This document shows positions 14,181-28,400 of a stretch of 64,000 nucleotides of DNA, in pieces (position 1 is the stretch's first letter; each line of letters starts with the position of its first letter). A program made the translations under genes and the position numbers. Origin of the DNA: Tyto alba (lineage: Eukaryota > Chordata > Aves > Strigiformes > Tytonidae); the NCBI RefSeq assembly GCF_018691265.1, contig NW_024881313.1, forward strand, positions 19,399,518 to 19,463,517, in the 5' to 3' direction. The notes below the pieces were generated by a model, which saw nothing but the letters and a program-made list of their open reading frames with translations, did not search any database and was not told the DNA's origin.

Positions 14181-17100
14181 AAAATCAAATAGAACATAGT
14201 TTAGAACATGTCTTTTAATTGATAATGAATTTCTACAGTGCTACAGTATTAACAATCTCTAAAACAAATATCTGAATCTATAGCTCAACAAATCTTATAA
14301 TCTTTGCAAATAAATAAGTTATTAAAAGTATCGTATTATCTTGTTTTCCTGTCTGTGTAAACTGCTAATGATAACGCATTTCAGAAAAAATAACAATAAT
14401 GAGCAGCTGTGGTGCATTTACATTACCAAGAATCTTTAAGTACAATTCTATACATGATACACTTAGATAAGTATTTCTATACTTACACTTTTAAAAAGCC
14501 ATCAACTGAAAGGACATAAAATACATTCAAGACTGAACAGAGAAGCAAGAGAGCTGTGAATAAAAACACAACATGTTTCAGTTGACACAGCATGACACAC
14601 AAAGTATTGTACATTTTAGAACTCGAAAGCCACAACCAGGTGCAGGCCTGAACTTGACAGCAAGTTCCTATGAGAGGGCTAGAGTTACCCAACGTCCAGG
14701 TTCCCCACAGTTTGTCTTGGTACAGCCTTAAATTCACTCGTCAGACATGCTCAGTTTCTTGATCTAAGAGTTCACATGACAGCTCATCTCAATTTGGTAA
14801 TTTATAAGAATGAATCACTTACTGACATCTGTAAAGCCTTCAATCCTACTGAAGGCACTCAAGACCCCTAGAACACATCAGTGGCGTAGAGTTCCAGACA
14901 CCGAACCAAGAGTACCACCCACTATTAAAGTGTGCTGTCATGAAAGCCAGTTCAAGGAGCTATCCTTGGCAAATATTAACCTGCCAGTTGAACAGCCTTG
15001 CAAAGCTTAGTAGGCACTAACAATACTGCAACTCACTTGAGTAAGAGAACACAGAGCTTTGCAGAAACATGAGGTGTTTGCTTCTTAAACAGTCATTGTA
15101 ACAAACATAGAATAAAACATTTTAATGGGCTACAGTTAATCATCTATAAAAAGTGTATGTTCAGCATGAATTTAAATTGTAAACTGGTAATAAATAATAC
15201 AGTATCTCCGAGCACATTTTTAAATACACATTATGAAATAAAATTTAATTTTCAGAAAAGCTTTCAACCTTTTTGTTAAAAAACACATTTAATCAATCCT
15301 TTATAAACAACTGCAGCCAGTTTGCCTGCCTGAAAATTCTGATTTATGAAGCCCTCCTGCCTAGTGCAGAACACCTACTTGTATTAACCTTCCTTCCTCT
15401 TTTTATTAAGGCAGATTAATTAAGAGCTAAATTCACAAAAACTGTCAATGTAGCAACTACCTTAAATTATAAGTTATTGTAATGGTTGTAATTTGTTTTC
15501 ATTCTAGTTTATTTAGCAATCATATAAATATCCACATACCTACTAAAGTAAGCTAGTGTTAAGACTGTAAGTACCACAGTCAGAGCAGTAGCTAGACCTG
15601 TATTTAAAATGCACATATTTATTTCTGGGTAAGAAAAGGTAAGTTTCCTCTGGTCATAGAAAAGGTCTCTGTGCAACTCCCTGTTAACTAGTCATCACAA
15701 TCTGTCCATTAACATGAACTTGGCTAAATGTTATGTTAAATGGGAATCTGAAACAGCACACTGCACCACTTCGCCAAGGCTGTTAATTTTGAACTGTACC
15801 ATTGAGAACAGTGTGGCATAGCTATCTTGGCGTACCAGTATTTCAAGAAATATAGGCTTATAGATAGTACTAAAAGAGCTGAGTGGAGCAAAAGAACCCT
15901 TTTGTAACACGCCCTTTGTGCACAGGGTCAGAGAAGTGACAGCTGTCCACTACTGTTCACAATGACCTCAGTGACCCTCTTGGCAGCTAAGGTGGAAGGT
16001 GCAATTTCTCAGCCTCCTATTCCTTTGCACTGCCCATGCCCTGAGGCCAGAATCTGGCTCTAGACTGCGGAACAAGGTGATTCACCCAATCTGTCCCTGA
16101 ACAGCCTTTCCCAGTGGGGCAGTGTGTGAGTGTTGGGGGGATCCTCAAGAAACTCAACTGCTTTCAGCTGGAGTTTGTAAAAAGGATGATGTGTTTATGT
16201 TACTACCAGTAGTAGGAGACGTCACCTGTTGAAAAAGGAATCTCCTTCCAAATGCCTTTTCCTGTGTAGAGTCATTTAAAAAGCTTCATAAGGTCATACT
16301 CTATATTAATCCATTCCAGAAGGCATATGTAGCACAAGAAAACACCTTTATATGAACAACTTTTTAAAGACTACATCAAAACATTAAAGATGCTGTTTGA
16401 ATACATTCCTAATCTTTCATAAACATGAGGATTTCAATGTTTTAGAAAACCAGGAATATTGCAGAGAGGAAGACAAAAAGACAGGTGTCAAAAAGAAGCT
16501 GGAAAGAGAGCACCATATGAAAATCATACTTAACTTTTTATGTCCATTTAACAAGATAATTAAATATTTCATGATGTTATATTGAAGTTTAAGTAAACTA
16601 CCTAGGATAAAATCCTGTCCCATGTGAAGTCAATGGTAAAAGGATTTTACCTGCAATTCTCACTAGCTTTGAGAAGACATTAAAACAAAAGGTATACATT
16701 GAGGCTTTAGTGAAAAGCTTGAATCAAAAAAGAAGTGGAAAAGAATATGTTGCTTGAGTTTTTTTAAAGTACTGTTGATTTATGAAAGTACAAACCCAAG
16801 ATTTTACCAGAGTGCTGTATTTTTTTCATGTCACATGTACAAAAGGATATAAAAATAGCTTCTTGATTAACATATGATAATATCCTTAGGCCACAATGAA
16901 AACAAACATAACACAGTATTATACCGCAGGTATTCCTTTTGTTACAGGAGTAGTATCAGTGGGATACTCATCTGATCAAGGATTTCAAAATCACATATTT
17001 AAAGTATGCAATGAAATTTTCAATGAATTGATAGCTGTGGCCTTCAGTGAGCTGCCCTGACAGTGAAAAAAAGAGACACAGAACCTAATCTAAGCTTAGT

Positions 17101-17614
17101 TATTCGTATTTCATCACACTCTTCTGCTTTCTAACTGAGAAATATTTCTAAAAACCGCCATGATGTTCCTCATGGATCAAAAATCAAGTGAAGTTTACAA
17201 AACAGTACGCTAAGAACTTTGGACAAATAGAACTGCTAGCCTGAACAAGTGTAACAACTATTTTGTGATTCGGTGTTGTAAATGTAGTTTATATTTCAAA
17301 CTTTTATCAATTTTAGCTGCATACAAAACACAAGTAATAAATTATAGCACCTTGTGTGAAATGTGTTCTAAAAAATACAAAGATTACAGCTTTTAAAATT
17401 GTAAGAAATACAACTATTCTATCCCAAGTGCACTATGCACCTGTAGTTTAAAAGGAAACTAATTTACAGGTAATGAAGACATGCATAAATATCACAAATT
17501 TAAGGCACAAAATGGAATTGGAAAGTCACAGATGTAGTAAATCCTTGCTTTTTCATCAAATTACCTGATGCACTAGAAAAAGGTGTATCTATAATTTTCA
17601 AGAAAGCTGTATTA
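14181..17614. other. intergenic or distal 3' UTR, no coding sequence
   Basis: AT-rich, with few repeats. On the minus strand a possible poly(A) signal ATTAAA lies at 14214-14219. A short stretch near 16600-16650 (CCCATGTGAAGTCAATGG flanked by inverted AAAATCC/GGATTTT) looks like part of an ancient repeat. Confidence 0.5.
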
Positions 17615-18390
17615 TCATAGAATCATTGACTCTAAAAATGAAAACTGCTTATTCAAGTATGTAGTCCAAACTCTTGCCAAAAGAGGATTGTTTTCCACTA
17701 CTGCATTACATCTAACTTAAAACATTCCAAGCAATTGTGTGCATTGATAAGCACTACTGTGTCATTCCATAAGCTAACTGATCTCATTGGTAGACTCTTT
17801 CTGCTGATATTAATTGGATATTTACCTTGTTTCAAATTTATACAGTCAGTTCTAGGTACACCTTCATACTTGTAAAGCCTCTTCCTTTACATGTATGTCA
17901 TATAGCAAAAAATTATACATACTTAACGACTCCGTTTTTCCAACTTCTTTCTCACTTCAGCTAATTTTGTTACTCTTCTCTGACTTTTCAGAATATCAAC
18001 TCAGTTCCTTACCCCTGAGGTACGCAAAATATAAGACTGTACTCCAGAAATTACCTCAGCAATCACAAAGAGTATTCTGATTTCCAGCTGCCTGATGCAT
18101 ATAACCTCTTCGTCTGACATTAGTGATGCCAGAAGCAACTTTGCTAACTACACTATCAAGGCTTCTTACTACATTAGTATATTTCAATGTTCTCTCTCTC
18201 TCACTGAGCGTCCAAGTTTCCTCAAATGCATAACTTTTTCTCTGAATCTCTTAGGCTGCATCTAATTCGTTGGACCTCTCCCACGCAGGTATCACATAGT
18301 GTAATATCATCTGTAACTTTTCTTAATATACTGTAGATCCCTCTTTCAGATTATTGAAGACATTAAAAACAATTAGGTCAACACAGTACA
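17615..18390 (-). mobile_element. degraded CR1-like LINE
   Basis: Plus-strand text starts with a CATAGAATCATTGACT end like a reversed CR1 tail. Near 18300-18370 it reads like the CR1 segment with ATCATCTGTAAC, CCCTCTTTCAGATTATTGA and AGACATTAAA. Very diverged; limits and family are uncertain. Confidence 0.55.
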
Positions 18391-19222
18391 AACAATTAAT
18401 GGGGAGAGAGCAATTAAAATTGCGCAATGGTATGATTCAAAGCACAATTTATATTTTAAGACACTATTTCAAATATATCTTATCCCACTTAGCTATTTGT
18501 AAGAAGTTAAACAGCTCACTATAGCTACAGTTTCTAAATGCAATACCATATTTTTTCTGCATACATAATAAAACATAGAATAGGAAATATGCTGGCAATC
18601 AGTCTTCCTCTGCAAACAAGTCCCATTCCAGCCACTGATCAGAGAAAGGTAGGCACATCAAGTCTACTCCTCAGCACAAACTTTTAACCAGTTAATATTA
18701 TATCTATTATTCTACATATCTTTACAATTACAAATGAAAATACACAGAGATCTAAATTTGCACTGACAATCAAGAATTCAACTCCTTTCAAAAGTCCTTC
18801 TGGAATTCTACAGTGTGATCCTGTAATTCAAAGAATGTTGAACAACATGCTAACAGTACTTATAACTGGAAAGGTATTATTTAATATAAAGCTTAAATAA
18901 CATTTAAGCCACCTAATCTATGAAAAACATCATTACCTAATTTATGCTCTGTTTTCCAGAAGACTCACTTTCAGTACAATTTATCAACTCTCCTTTTGTT
19001 CTTGATGATGACTACAGGTCATAACAGAACTTTCAGAACAGGAAGCACAGCAGCCAACTATTCCAATTCTTAAAGCTATTTGTCAACCTACTGAAAATAA
19101 GAAAATAATTTGTCTGCAGAAATGCACAATTAAAAATCAAAGTGAAACCAAGGATGAAAAGGTAAGTCTGAAGATATATTAATTGTAAAATAATACAGTC
19201 CATGCTATTTTATGCACAGTTG
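18391..19222. other. sequence downstream of HACD1, nothing recognised
   Basis: AT-rich region just past the candidate HACD1 poly(A) signal. No gene or repeat family recognised. Confidence 0.6.
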
Positions 19223-19228
19223 TTTATT
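19223..19228 (-). promoter_or_regulatory. HACD1: candidate HACD1 polyadenylation signal (AATAAA)
   Basis: An AATAAA on the minus strand about 100 bases past the HACD1 stop codon, followed by a T-rich stretch. It would give a short 3' UTR. A longer 3' UTR running further down cannot be excluded, and no transcript evidence is available. Confidence 0.4.
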
Positions 19229-19327
19229 CTTGTTCCATGTTTTAAAACTTGGACTCAGAAAAATCACAGGAAGTTTTCTTTTTTTACCCTCTTTTTCCCA
19301 TTAAAAGCACCAGTTACATGGCTTGAT

Positions 19328-19410
19328 TCAATCGTCCTTTTCCACAATCACTTCTCCATGAAGCACCCTTCTTCTCTGCCGCAGCATGTGGAAGTAAAGT
19401 TGTGGAAATA
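19328..19410 (-). CDS. HACD1: HACD1 coding exon 7 and stop
   Basis: 83 bases completing Leu219 and encoding [20 protein letters not shown] and the last residues IVEKDD, ending in TGA at 19330-19328. The acceptor is TTTGATCAAG. The tail is cytosolic and basic then acidic, as in mammalian HACD1. Confidence 0.95.
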
Positions 19411-22400
19411 CTTGATCAAAGCATAAAAGAAAGCAAATTAGATAAAAAAATTCAATAGATCACATAACAGAAAAGTAAAATTTTGCAGAATTGAGGAAAA
19501 ATTATGGCACACAATGCTATAGTTGGTTAAGGTAAATCATAGCAAGTCACAAACATTGCAGTGAATTACAAAACAGTAATTACTCAAAAGTCAGACAAGG
19601 CCTCCTGAATGTGTTCAAGGAACTTCCCTCCAATACTTTCTTTGTATAAACAGGACTTAACCAGTTGCCAGCAGTGCCTGAAGTTTTCAAATTTGTGCTA
19701 AAGTAAGCATGTTTGAATTAACACTTTGAGGAACATACAAATTTAACCTACTTGTTCAAGTCTGAAATGAGGAGCTCCCTTTCTCCTGGCCCTCTGAGAT
19801 CTATTATATTACTGTCCTGCTGATACATTCAATCCTTATATTTAATGGATAGAAAATTTGATTTTTTCCTGAAGCATTAAGTTATATAAACAGTTGTAAA
19901 ACTGTTAGTAAGTTATGATATCTTAGGACATATAAATCTCTTTCATTGGCCTGCATGATTTCTTGTGACAAAAAAATTCACAGTGTGTGTGCATAATGTG
20001 AAAGTCCATGTTTAAGGTCAACTTCTTAAACAAGTACCTTTTATGGATGCAGATCACAGACCCTTTTAACTGAATTTTTCCTTATTCTCAATGCCTCCTC
20101 CTAATCTCTCGCCTTGTTTCAAGCCTCATTGTCCAGATTATCTAAAATATTTTATTTGCCCATTCATGGTGCTGTATTTGAATCAGGTTGCTTTCTCCTT
20201 GTCTACACTGCTTAGGTACCAGTGGAAATAACATTGGAAGTAAAAGACAGATAGTCTCTCTAATCTTAGCTCTGGCTAGCCAATTGATCTGTGGCTTCTG
20301 TTATCCAGAAGTACAAGGACAATCAGGAGAATCTGATTAAATCAGGGACTGAAGTATGTTCAGTGAGGTCTGGGGGGTGGATTTCTGTGAAAATGAAATC
20401 TTGGAGAATACTGCTTCAAGTTTCTCCCGAGCATGCTCAAATGGTGATTTTAAGAGGTGACACATAAATGGACATTAATAGCAATATAAACAAGGCAAAT
20501 CTCTGGCACAACTTGCAGGATAGTTTCTAAGCCATTGTTTCAAAGTGGCAGAGGCACTCGAAATTCTCAGCAACACAATTACAGACATTTCTGTGTGTAA
20601 GCAAAAAGGCTTTTTACTTTGTCCAAGTCTTATAAATGTTTTTAGCATATTCACTGACATTTTTAAGACCGCTTATGTTTTGAGGCAGGTAACAGGATGG
20701 AAAGTTTCAGTTTAACCAATTAGAGGACAGCAAAGCTCGGATCAACAGAAAACAGGCTGTAATAGTAGAAAGTGTTCAGCAAATTTAACTACAGGCAGTG
20801 TTTCCAGCATTGCTGCTTATTGATTATTATGTTGTTAGTGTTACTATAGTTAAGTAATACTTACATGGCACATAGGAGAACATGACAATAATAAGGAAGT
20901 AATAGTAGTCAAAGGAGACATTATATTTGTTGGGAAGTCTCAGTGAAAACATCCCTGTTTTCTTCACATAGGGTAAAGCAGCATATATGGTTAGCAGTTC
21001 ACCTGCAACTCCAGCAGGATACAAAATGATAAAAAAGTTGTATCTGCATTAAAAAAAAAAAAAAAAACTTGTGAGAAACACCTCATGCATTTAAAATTTC
21101 CTCTTGCTATTACTAGTGGCACAGCAATGTATTACAGTAGTTCCTGCACCAAAATCAAGGACCACATCCTGAGTTGGCACAGAATACCAGCTTCAGTTAC
21201 TTTGGACAGCATTGCTTAGGTTTACAGAGAATGCATTCCTCAGTCCTTTTATTTAAAACCAGCGAAGTATCAGAATGTTTCTATGTCTTTCTAATATTAA
21301 AGAGTAAAAAAAAAAAAAAAAAAAATCACAAATTTGTAGTCTCCAAATAATGACTTTTTTTTTTTTTTTTTTTTTAAATTTACTGATCTTGCTCCTGTTG
21401 TCACCGACAGGATTCAGACCAGGACTGGATCCCAAATTCAGATGACCCCATGTATCTTTGTCACAGTGCACACACACAAGGTCAACACTATGCATTATAA
21501 CTTCTTTGAAGATAATGAAAACATTAAGAAACATGAGAAGCCTGTTTTACCCACTGCCACATGGGAAATCCAAATAATACTACATTTACCACTAATGGAA
21601 ATGGTAAAAAGAAAATGAGTGCCAGAAACTTATCAGATCCATTTTAAAATGGAAAGAAGATGTTCAAATAAAAGGTGAAGGCATTTAGTGTAAGGAAAAT
21701 GTGGATTGAATGCCATAGGCCACATAGGTGGTGACAAAATGAAAAACTTAATCAAAAGCGTTTGTGCCGTCCTTAGGCATAGTGCACCATGGAGATGCAG
21801 TTTCTCCTAAGGAACAGCTCTCGAGTTCACACAGGGAACAGCAATGAGAGCTGTTTCACAGAGAGAAAGGCACAGTGTGCACTCCATGACCAAAAGAGAT
21901 AAGATCCAAAACAGCAGCAACCAAACATGAAACCCTCCTCGGAGCAAATGAGCTTAGCGGACTCACAGTCCAGGGAACAGATTAGAGGAGGTATAAACAG
22001 GAACTGATGTCATGACCTACACACAGTTTGTCTCTATGCAGTGAAAATAAAAAAAAAAAAAAAAAACAAAAAAGTCGGAATTCTGAACTAAAATTCAGAG
22101 CATATCTCTTCCATTAACAATGGACAGACAAATATTTTACAATTATAAGCTAAAGATCAGAAATTTCCAGCTCCCTTGGAGTACTGAATTTATGCCCACT
22201 TGTGCTGTTTGATTATCCATAAATCCTGATGGGATATTTTTGGACTCTATGAAAAGAAAATACATTTTCAAATGCTTTGTTTATAGTATATTTCACCATA
22301 TATCTTTGCTGTGAGAATGTCAGTTTTCCCTATTTTCTATGATAAGGAAACAAAAATTCTGTCAGTCAAGACACACTGACTTGATGGCAAAAAGTGTATT

Positions 22401-25400
22401 TGTCAATATAGCACTTTCTGAATGCATTTCTCTTTCTGAAATTTACATAAAACATTATTAATGAAACCAGACCTGATTATTTTTAAGTTTGGCATTTACT
22501 GCTTAATCATAACCAAGCCTACCACCTTAGGTATTAGCAAAAAGATAATATATTATAAAAATGGATATAAATATCAAACATATAAAAGAAGTGCATTAGA
22601 AGCATCAGAACTGCATTATCTATAAAACAAAAATAAAGGAAAATAAACAAACACAGTCTTTTAAATAAGAGTCAGTTGTGCTGAATGTAGGTTAGATATT
22701 TTCCTTCTAATAGTGTCTGTCTGTCTTGCATGTATTTTTCAAATAATGACTACAGAGAATACTATTCTTCCAGTTAAGTCTCATGATAAACATGCAGTCT
22801 CTGTAATATATGTGATCTAGTGGCCAACCTTAATTATGCTTCAAAATCAAAGCAGATTTGATATGGAACACATTTTTTTATGTGGGCTAAGCTAAATCAA
22901 TATTTAGCTTCACTACATGGATATAACCTTACAAAAGCTCTGATAAAGCAGAACTTCTCATAAAGTAATAATATGCGTACAGATTGAGTGACAACAACTC
23001 CCACATTTTCAAAGACCTGAAATCCACAAAGACTAGCACAGGTGCTTGTATTCAAAAGCATCTTAAGGAGTCACACTCTATGTTTAAAGGTGACTCCAAA
23101 GATAAAGAAAAAAAAAATAAAGTAAATGAAAGCAGAGTTCAAACCGCGAAACATAGAAAGCAAAGAACAAATCACACCCCAAAATCCCAACTAAAATATT
23201 TTTAACATTTTAAACCAAGTAACAATGATGCGAAGTACAGAAAGCAACCGACTTGCACTCTGCTGACACATAACCAAAGCTCAAACATCTGCTCTCCTGT
23301 GTGTTAGCTCAGCATGCGTGAAACTAACATGCACAGAACCATGAGAAACTGAAGTGCAAGACATCTCCACCTGGCCCATTTAATGAAGTATGGCAAATGG
23401 TTGAGCAGGTTGAATGTGTAGAAGGAATATCGAGTAATCTCTGTCACAGTCCATACGACCAGAAAAAGAATAACGCTCTCCTCATTCTGGATCTGCAGAA
23501 GTATAAAGAACCAACACTTTCTTCATCCTTAAGCTTCTTTTCTGTGCAAACTGCAACAATCTTCTGTTTAAGATATACAGAGCAGAACTAACATCTTGTA
23601 AAGAAAGAAAATTTTGGCATAAAAGTGATATGCTGAAATCATTATCATGTACAGTTCTTTATCATATGTATTTACTAACATACATTGTACAAACCGAGCA
23701 ATATTTATTCATTATGCAAATATCAAATCATAAACCCCTATACTTAAGCTTATTCCTCTCTTCTGCATTTTCACTATGAAATCTGTTTCCCTCTTTTTAT
23801 GTGTGGTTGATTTACTTGTTTATTTTCTCATTCCTCAAAATAGCAAGAAAAAAATGCTACAGAAGATACGTTCCTTTCATAATTGGTTTTTACCCATTCT
23901 GCATTTCACTACTCTGTCTCCTATACATTCTCTTACTTTTTATCTTGCTTCTTCCTCACCGTCTAATGCACGTCTCCACGAAACTTTACACAAGAGGAAT
24001 TGCTTAGTATAATCTACTAACTGGAACTTGGTCACAGAAGATCGAATTTGGCAGACTTCAGGGAGCTGTAAGATAGTTAAGGAGCTGGAACACAGATGGA
24101 TCACTAAATGAAGAGTAGTTGGTAGATCAGGAGCATTGGGCAAACTCACTCAACAATCCCATTTAAGTTCTGAGTCATTAAACTGCCTCATCGGTAGGTA
24201 GCACATATCTCTATCTCTGCTGTTTCAAAACATCAGTTCTTTTTCACTCTAAGTGAACAAATAAACAAAAGTCCCCAAATACAAAAAAGGCACATGGGGA
24301 TCTATTACAAACACTACCTTCTGAGAAGTAGAACTACACGCAAGTAATTTTCTTTTCTTTAAAAGGGGAGGAATTTTGTAATACACTTCCATGCCTGAAG
24401 TCTGAAAAGCTCCAGGGATGTCTGTGAAATAAAATAAAGTAACACAAGTTTTGTTAAAATTACAAAAAAGGGAAACGATTTTTTAAAATAAAATGCAACA
24501 TGGTGACAAAGCTTAATACATCTTAAAGATGCTGAAAATCCACAACTCTGTCAAAAGTCAAGAAGAATTTTATAAGTGCTCATCATCTCATAAAATTGTG
24601 CCCTCAATGTGTCAGTCAGAGAAGGTGCACTTTCAGTGAAAGGATCTCACCAACATCACAAAAGGAGATACAAAAAGACTGCCGAACTCACAAATAGAAA
24701 CAACTAAAGTGCAAAGACCCAAACAAATAAGCAGAGGTAAAGACAGAATTAGGCTGTTCTTAGCCTCATGTGGTTAGAGACAAACACTAACAACCCAAAC
24801 TTGGATTCATGTCACAGTGCTAAATTCAAGCAGAAGAGCTTTAAATAAGTATGCAGAGAATTCCTATCTGTTGCCTTTCAAATCTCCAGTGTAGTAGAGA
24901 GATCTGGGTCTGGCTATTATCACTAACGTGCCTCTCACCACCTAAGGTGACTGAACATTCATGCCTGCGGAGCAGTAACAGTGTGAAATACAATCAGACA
25001 TATATTCAGATGTATTTTTTCTTGGACATAGCTTGACCTACTGTACTGAAGATAGAGGAAACAAAAGAAATGACTGGATATGCTAAAGATTTAATCCACT
25101 GCAGATAATAACAAAATGGCAAAATGCAGTGCTATATTCCAGCATTCATGTAAACATTCAATATAAAAAACTTGTTAATCTTTGAGACATTTTCCCTTAA
25201 GGAAAAAATGAAAACACTTAGCTTACAAAACCAAAACAAAACAAAGCAACACCCAACACTATGAAAAGCCTATTCCATGTTAGAAAAGCAACAGTGAAGG
25301 AAAAGATGAAGTGTAGAAAACAGTCCTCTGTGAACTGAAACAAAGGGATTTGGTAACTGAGGCAGGTGCTATGATACCCCATCAGCAGAAAGGCATATGC

Positions 25401-28400
25401 CATCTGCTGGTGAGACAGTTTAATGGCTCAGCTTTTTAAGTTTAAAGAAATTCAGAAGCACAGACTCAAAATCCATCACTTAATTCTTACATGCCCTTCA
25501 GAGAAAGCAGACCTCAGAAACTGAACTAAATGTCCTATCTACTAGTTGTAAGCAGTCTGCTTGTTTCATTCTGCTAGCAAATCACTAGATTTACAATAAC
25601 CACCTACAGTCAGGCAAATAAACTATCGACATTTATACAGGACCTCAAGTGTCACTGTGGCATGCTGGATGACTTGATATATTTTTAATGACAAAAATGC
25701 AGTATGCATGCCACCAAATGTTAATATTACCATAATATTAAACCTTGAGAAGGTTCTGAAAAGAAATTACAAAATCACAACCATGTTTATCCAGGTAAAT
25801 TCAAGTCAAGACCCATTTTCATTTAGAGTAATTCAGTAAGTGCTAATTTAAGTTTTTGAAAGGAAAATAGTAACACTATGGTAGATTTGGTGGTAAATAA
25901 CAGCAGTAGTCATTGATCTCACTTAGGCAGACCACAGCTGGCACGATGCTAAGGACAGTGCTGATTCACAGCTAAGAGCCAAATTCAGGCTCCTGAACAG
26001 AAGCACGTAAGTTCCATCCTGTAACACCAACTTCCAAAATTGCACTCAAGTATATACGTATTCTCTGTAGGAATGTCATTAATTTTTAAATTGGTCTTCC
26101 TTGTGAAATGAGAACTATATTAATAGCTTCTCCTTAAATACAATCAAAATGTGACTTGCTCACACACATACCTGTTTTATACTATGTGCAATGAACCACA
26201 CCATGAAGATTCTTGAACTCACTTGGACCCCAGTCACAAGCACAGATGTGCGAACTATTCCTTAAAAAGAGAAATATGTTATCTCTGTTCCACAATTCAT
26301 GTTTCAATTAGTTACAGGAGAAACTAAAACAAAGAACTCACCAACTGCACAGTGGACTACCTGTAAATAAAAATAAGTTAGAGGTTACTGATGTACAGTA
26401 TGTTACTATCTACACTATAAACATGGCCTTTTGATAGTAATATAATCCTAGGCTTAATTCTGAAGGAAAACCGTTTTTTTGTCTCCAACTAACAGCCTTT
26501 AAAAAAAATACATGTCAGAGCCCTGGTAACCAATGCTGTGGTGGGCTCAGTATCTGATCTGTGTAAACACATGAAAGAAATTTATTTTCCTAACTAATTG
26601 TACATATTACATATCTAGATACTTACAAATCATTTATTTTTTCAACTAGTAAGCTCCTCTTCCATTATCTTATTCAAAGAATTTTACAGGACAGTGTAGA
26701 GGGAGTCATATAAGGACAGTGTAGGAGCCATATAATGGGATACTAAACACATAGCAATTTTAAAATGTTCTGTATTCATTACAGATTAATAACATTATTA
26801 TAATTTTACCAAGGACACCTAGGAACCTTCAGATTTATTGCATTTTCTGGGCAGTAATGTTTAGCAAATAGAGTGCTTTTCATTATTTTCAGAGATTTGA
26901 GTAGAATTACTTATTGTGAAAATTTAACAGCATAAAAGCCTATATACAGCTGGCCACATGATTTTATTAGCTGCTTAAACTATAGATCTTGTAGGCAGAT
27001 TGAGAAAAAAAGTTTAAATGTAGATAGGCACTCTTTATTGTGCCTGGGAACGAACTGTAAGTGCTCAATACATACAACAGTTTCATTCCATTGATGTACT
27101 ATAAACTGAGACCACTAGTAGATAGTTGGCAAAAGTGGTACTATTTAAAGAATACTTTGCACAACTTGCACAGACCCTGTTGTAACAGATTATATGGGCT
27201 ATATGAATCCAGTCTGGAAATAAGCAGAAGCAGGAAAGACACAGAAGGATAATGAGTCTAGTGTAAGGAATAACTGGGAAACTATCATCTCTGGAGATGG
27301 GAGGTGAGCTACCTACCACCCTAGAGGGTTGATCTGCTGGCTGGAATGCCTTCAGAAATTTTGCCTTTTGAGTTAAAGACTCTCAAATCAAAGAAGTTCC
27401 CAGGCAGTATTTGATTTAAAGAAATATTAGAGTTAAATTTAAAAAAATGTGCCCATTTGTTTCAACTAATCAGCTTGCCCCCCAAAAAACATTCATTAAA
27501 TAAGAAAGTTAAAAGGACTTTAAGTACTAATATAATATTTTTATATTAAAATCAGGTTAAGAATGTGTTTTGCCTATGAAACGCAGCATCCAGTAAAGCA
27601 AACTAATGTTTAAAATTTACCTCAAGCAAAGCAAATGTCTGGAAAAATTTAAGCGTCTTTTGAACGCTTCTGAATAAGCCTCTATGTGTTCCTTTCTGTA
27701 TATAAAACCGCACCATGGCAATACCTAATACCAGCCACCTACAAAAGAAAGAGAATGTATACATTTCAAATTAGAATTCTAAAAATATCCATCCATCGTA
27801 AATAATTTAGTAGAACATTTTCTTCACAGACTATGTTTGTTTCTTCACTTGTTGGTGTTCTTAGATTATTAAAAATACCTTTAGACATAAATATTATATA
27901 ATGTTATGTAAACATTACACTCTTTCATCTCTTTACTTGGAAATGGATTGAGAATTATTTGTTTACCTTCACAGGATTGACTTGAATTGAAGGAACCCCC
28001 CAAAATCTCAGGCCCATGAGACTTTTCACTAGCAGTGACTACGTACTTTTACTATTAAATCCTCATGGATCTTTACTGTGAATTACTATTATTTGAAAAC
28101 ACGTGACAAACTCAGCACTGAAGCCACTGTTTTGGGTCACAGGCTTGTATAAGTAAACAACTGGAACACACACACACATAATTTTTACATTTTTCATGGC
28201 CCCTCAAATCATAATTTTCAGAACTGACTAGTGATCTCAATGCTTCTGTTTGTGATTGTCCAACTGAAATTACCTTTACGATTCAGTTTTCAAAAGTGTT
28301 GAGAAGTCATCTTTGAAAATCATACTCCAAAGTGCTGAAAGATGGGTGCTCTATGCTCCCGGCTTCCAGAGGCAGGTATATTTAACTAGCATATTTGATG

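Noticed and set aside
14483..14737. 84-codon minus-strand open frame with a hydrophobic C-terminal half
   Set aside because: No similarity to a known protein and no splice context. It fits better as non-coding or UTR sequence.
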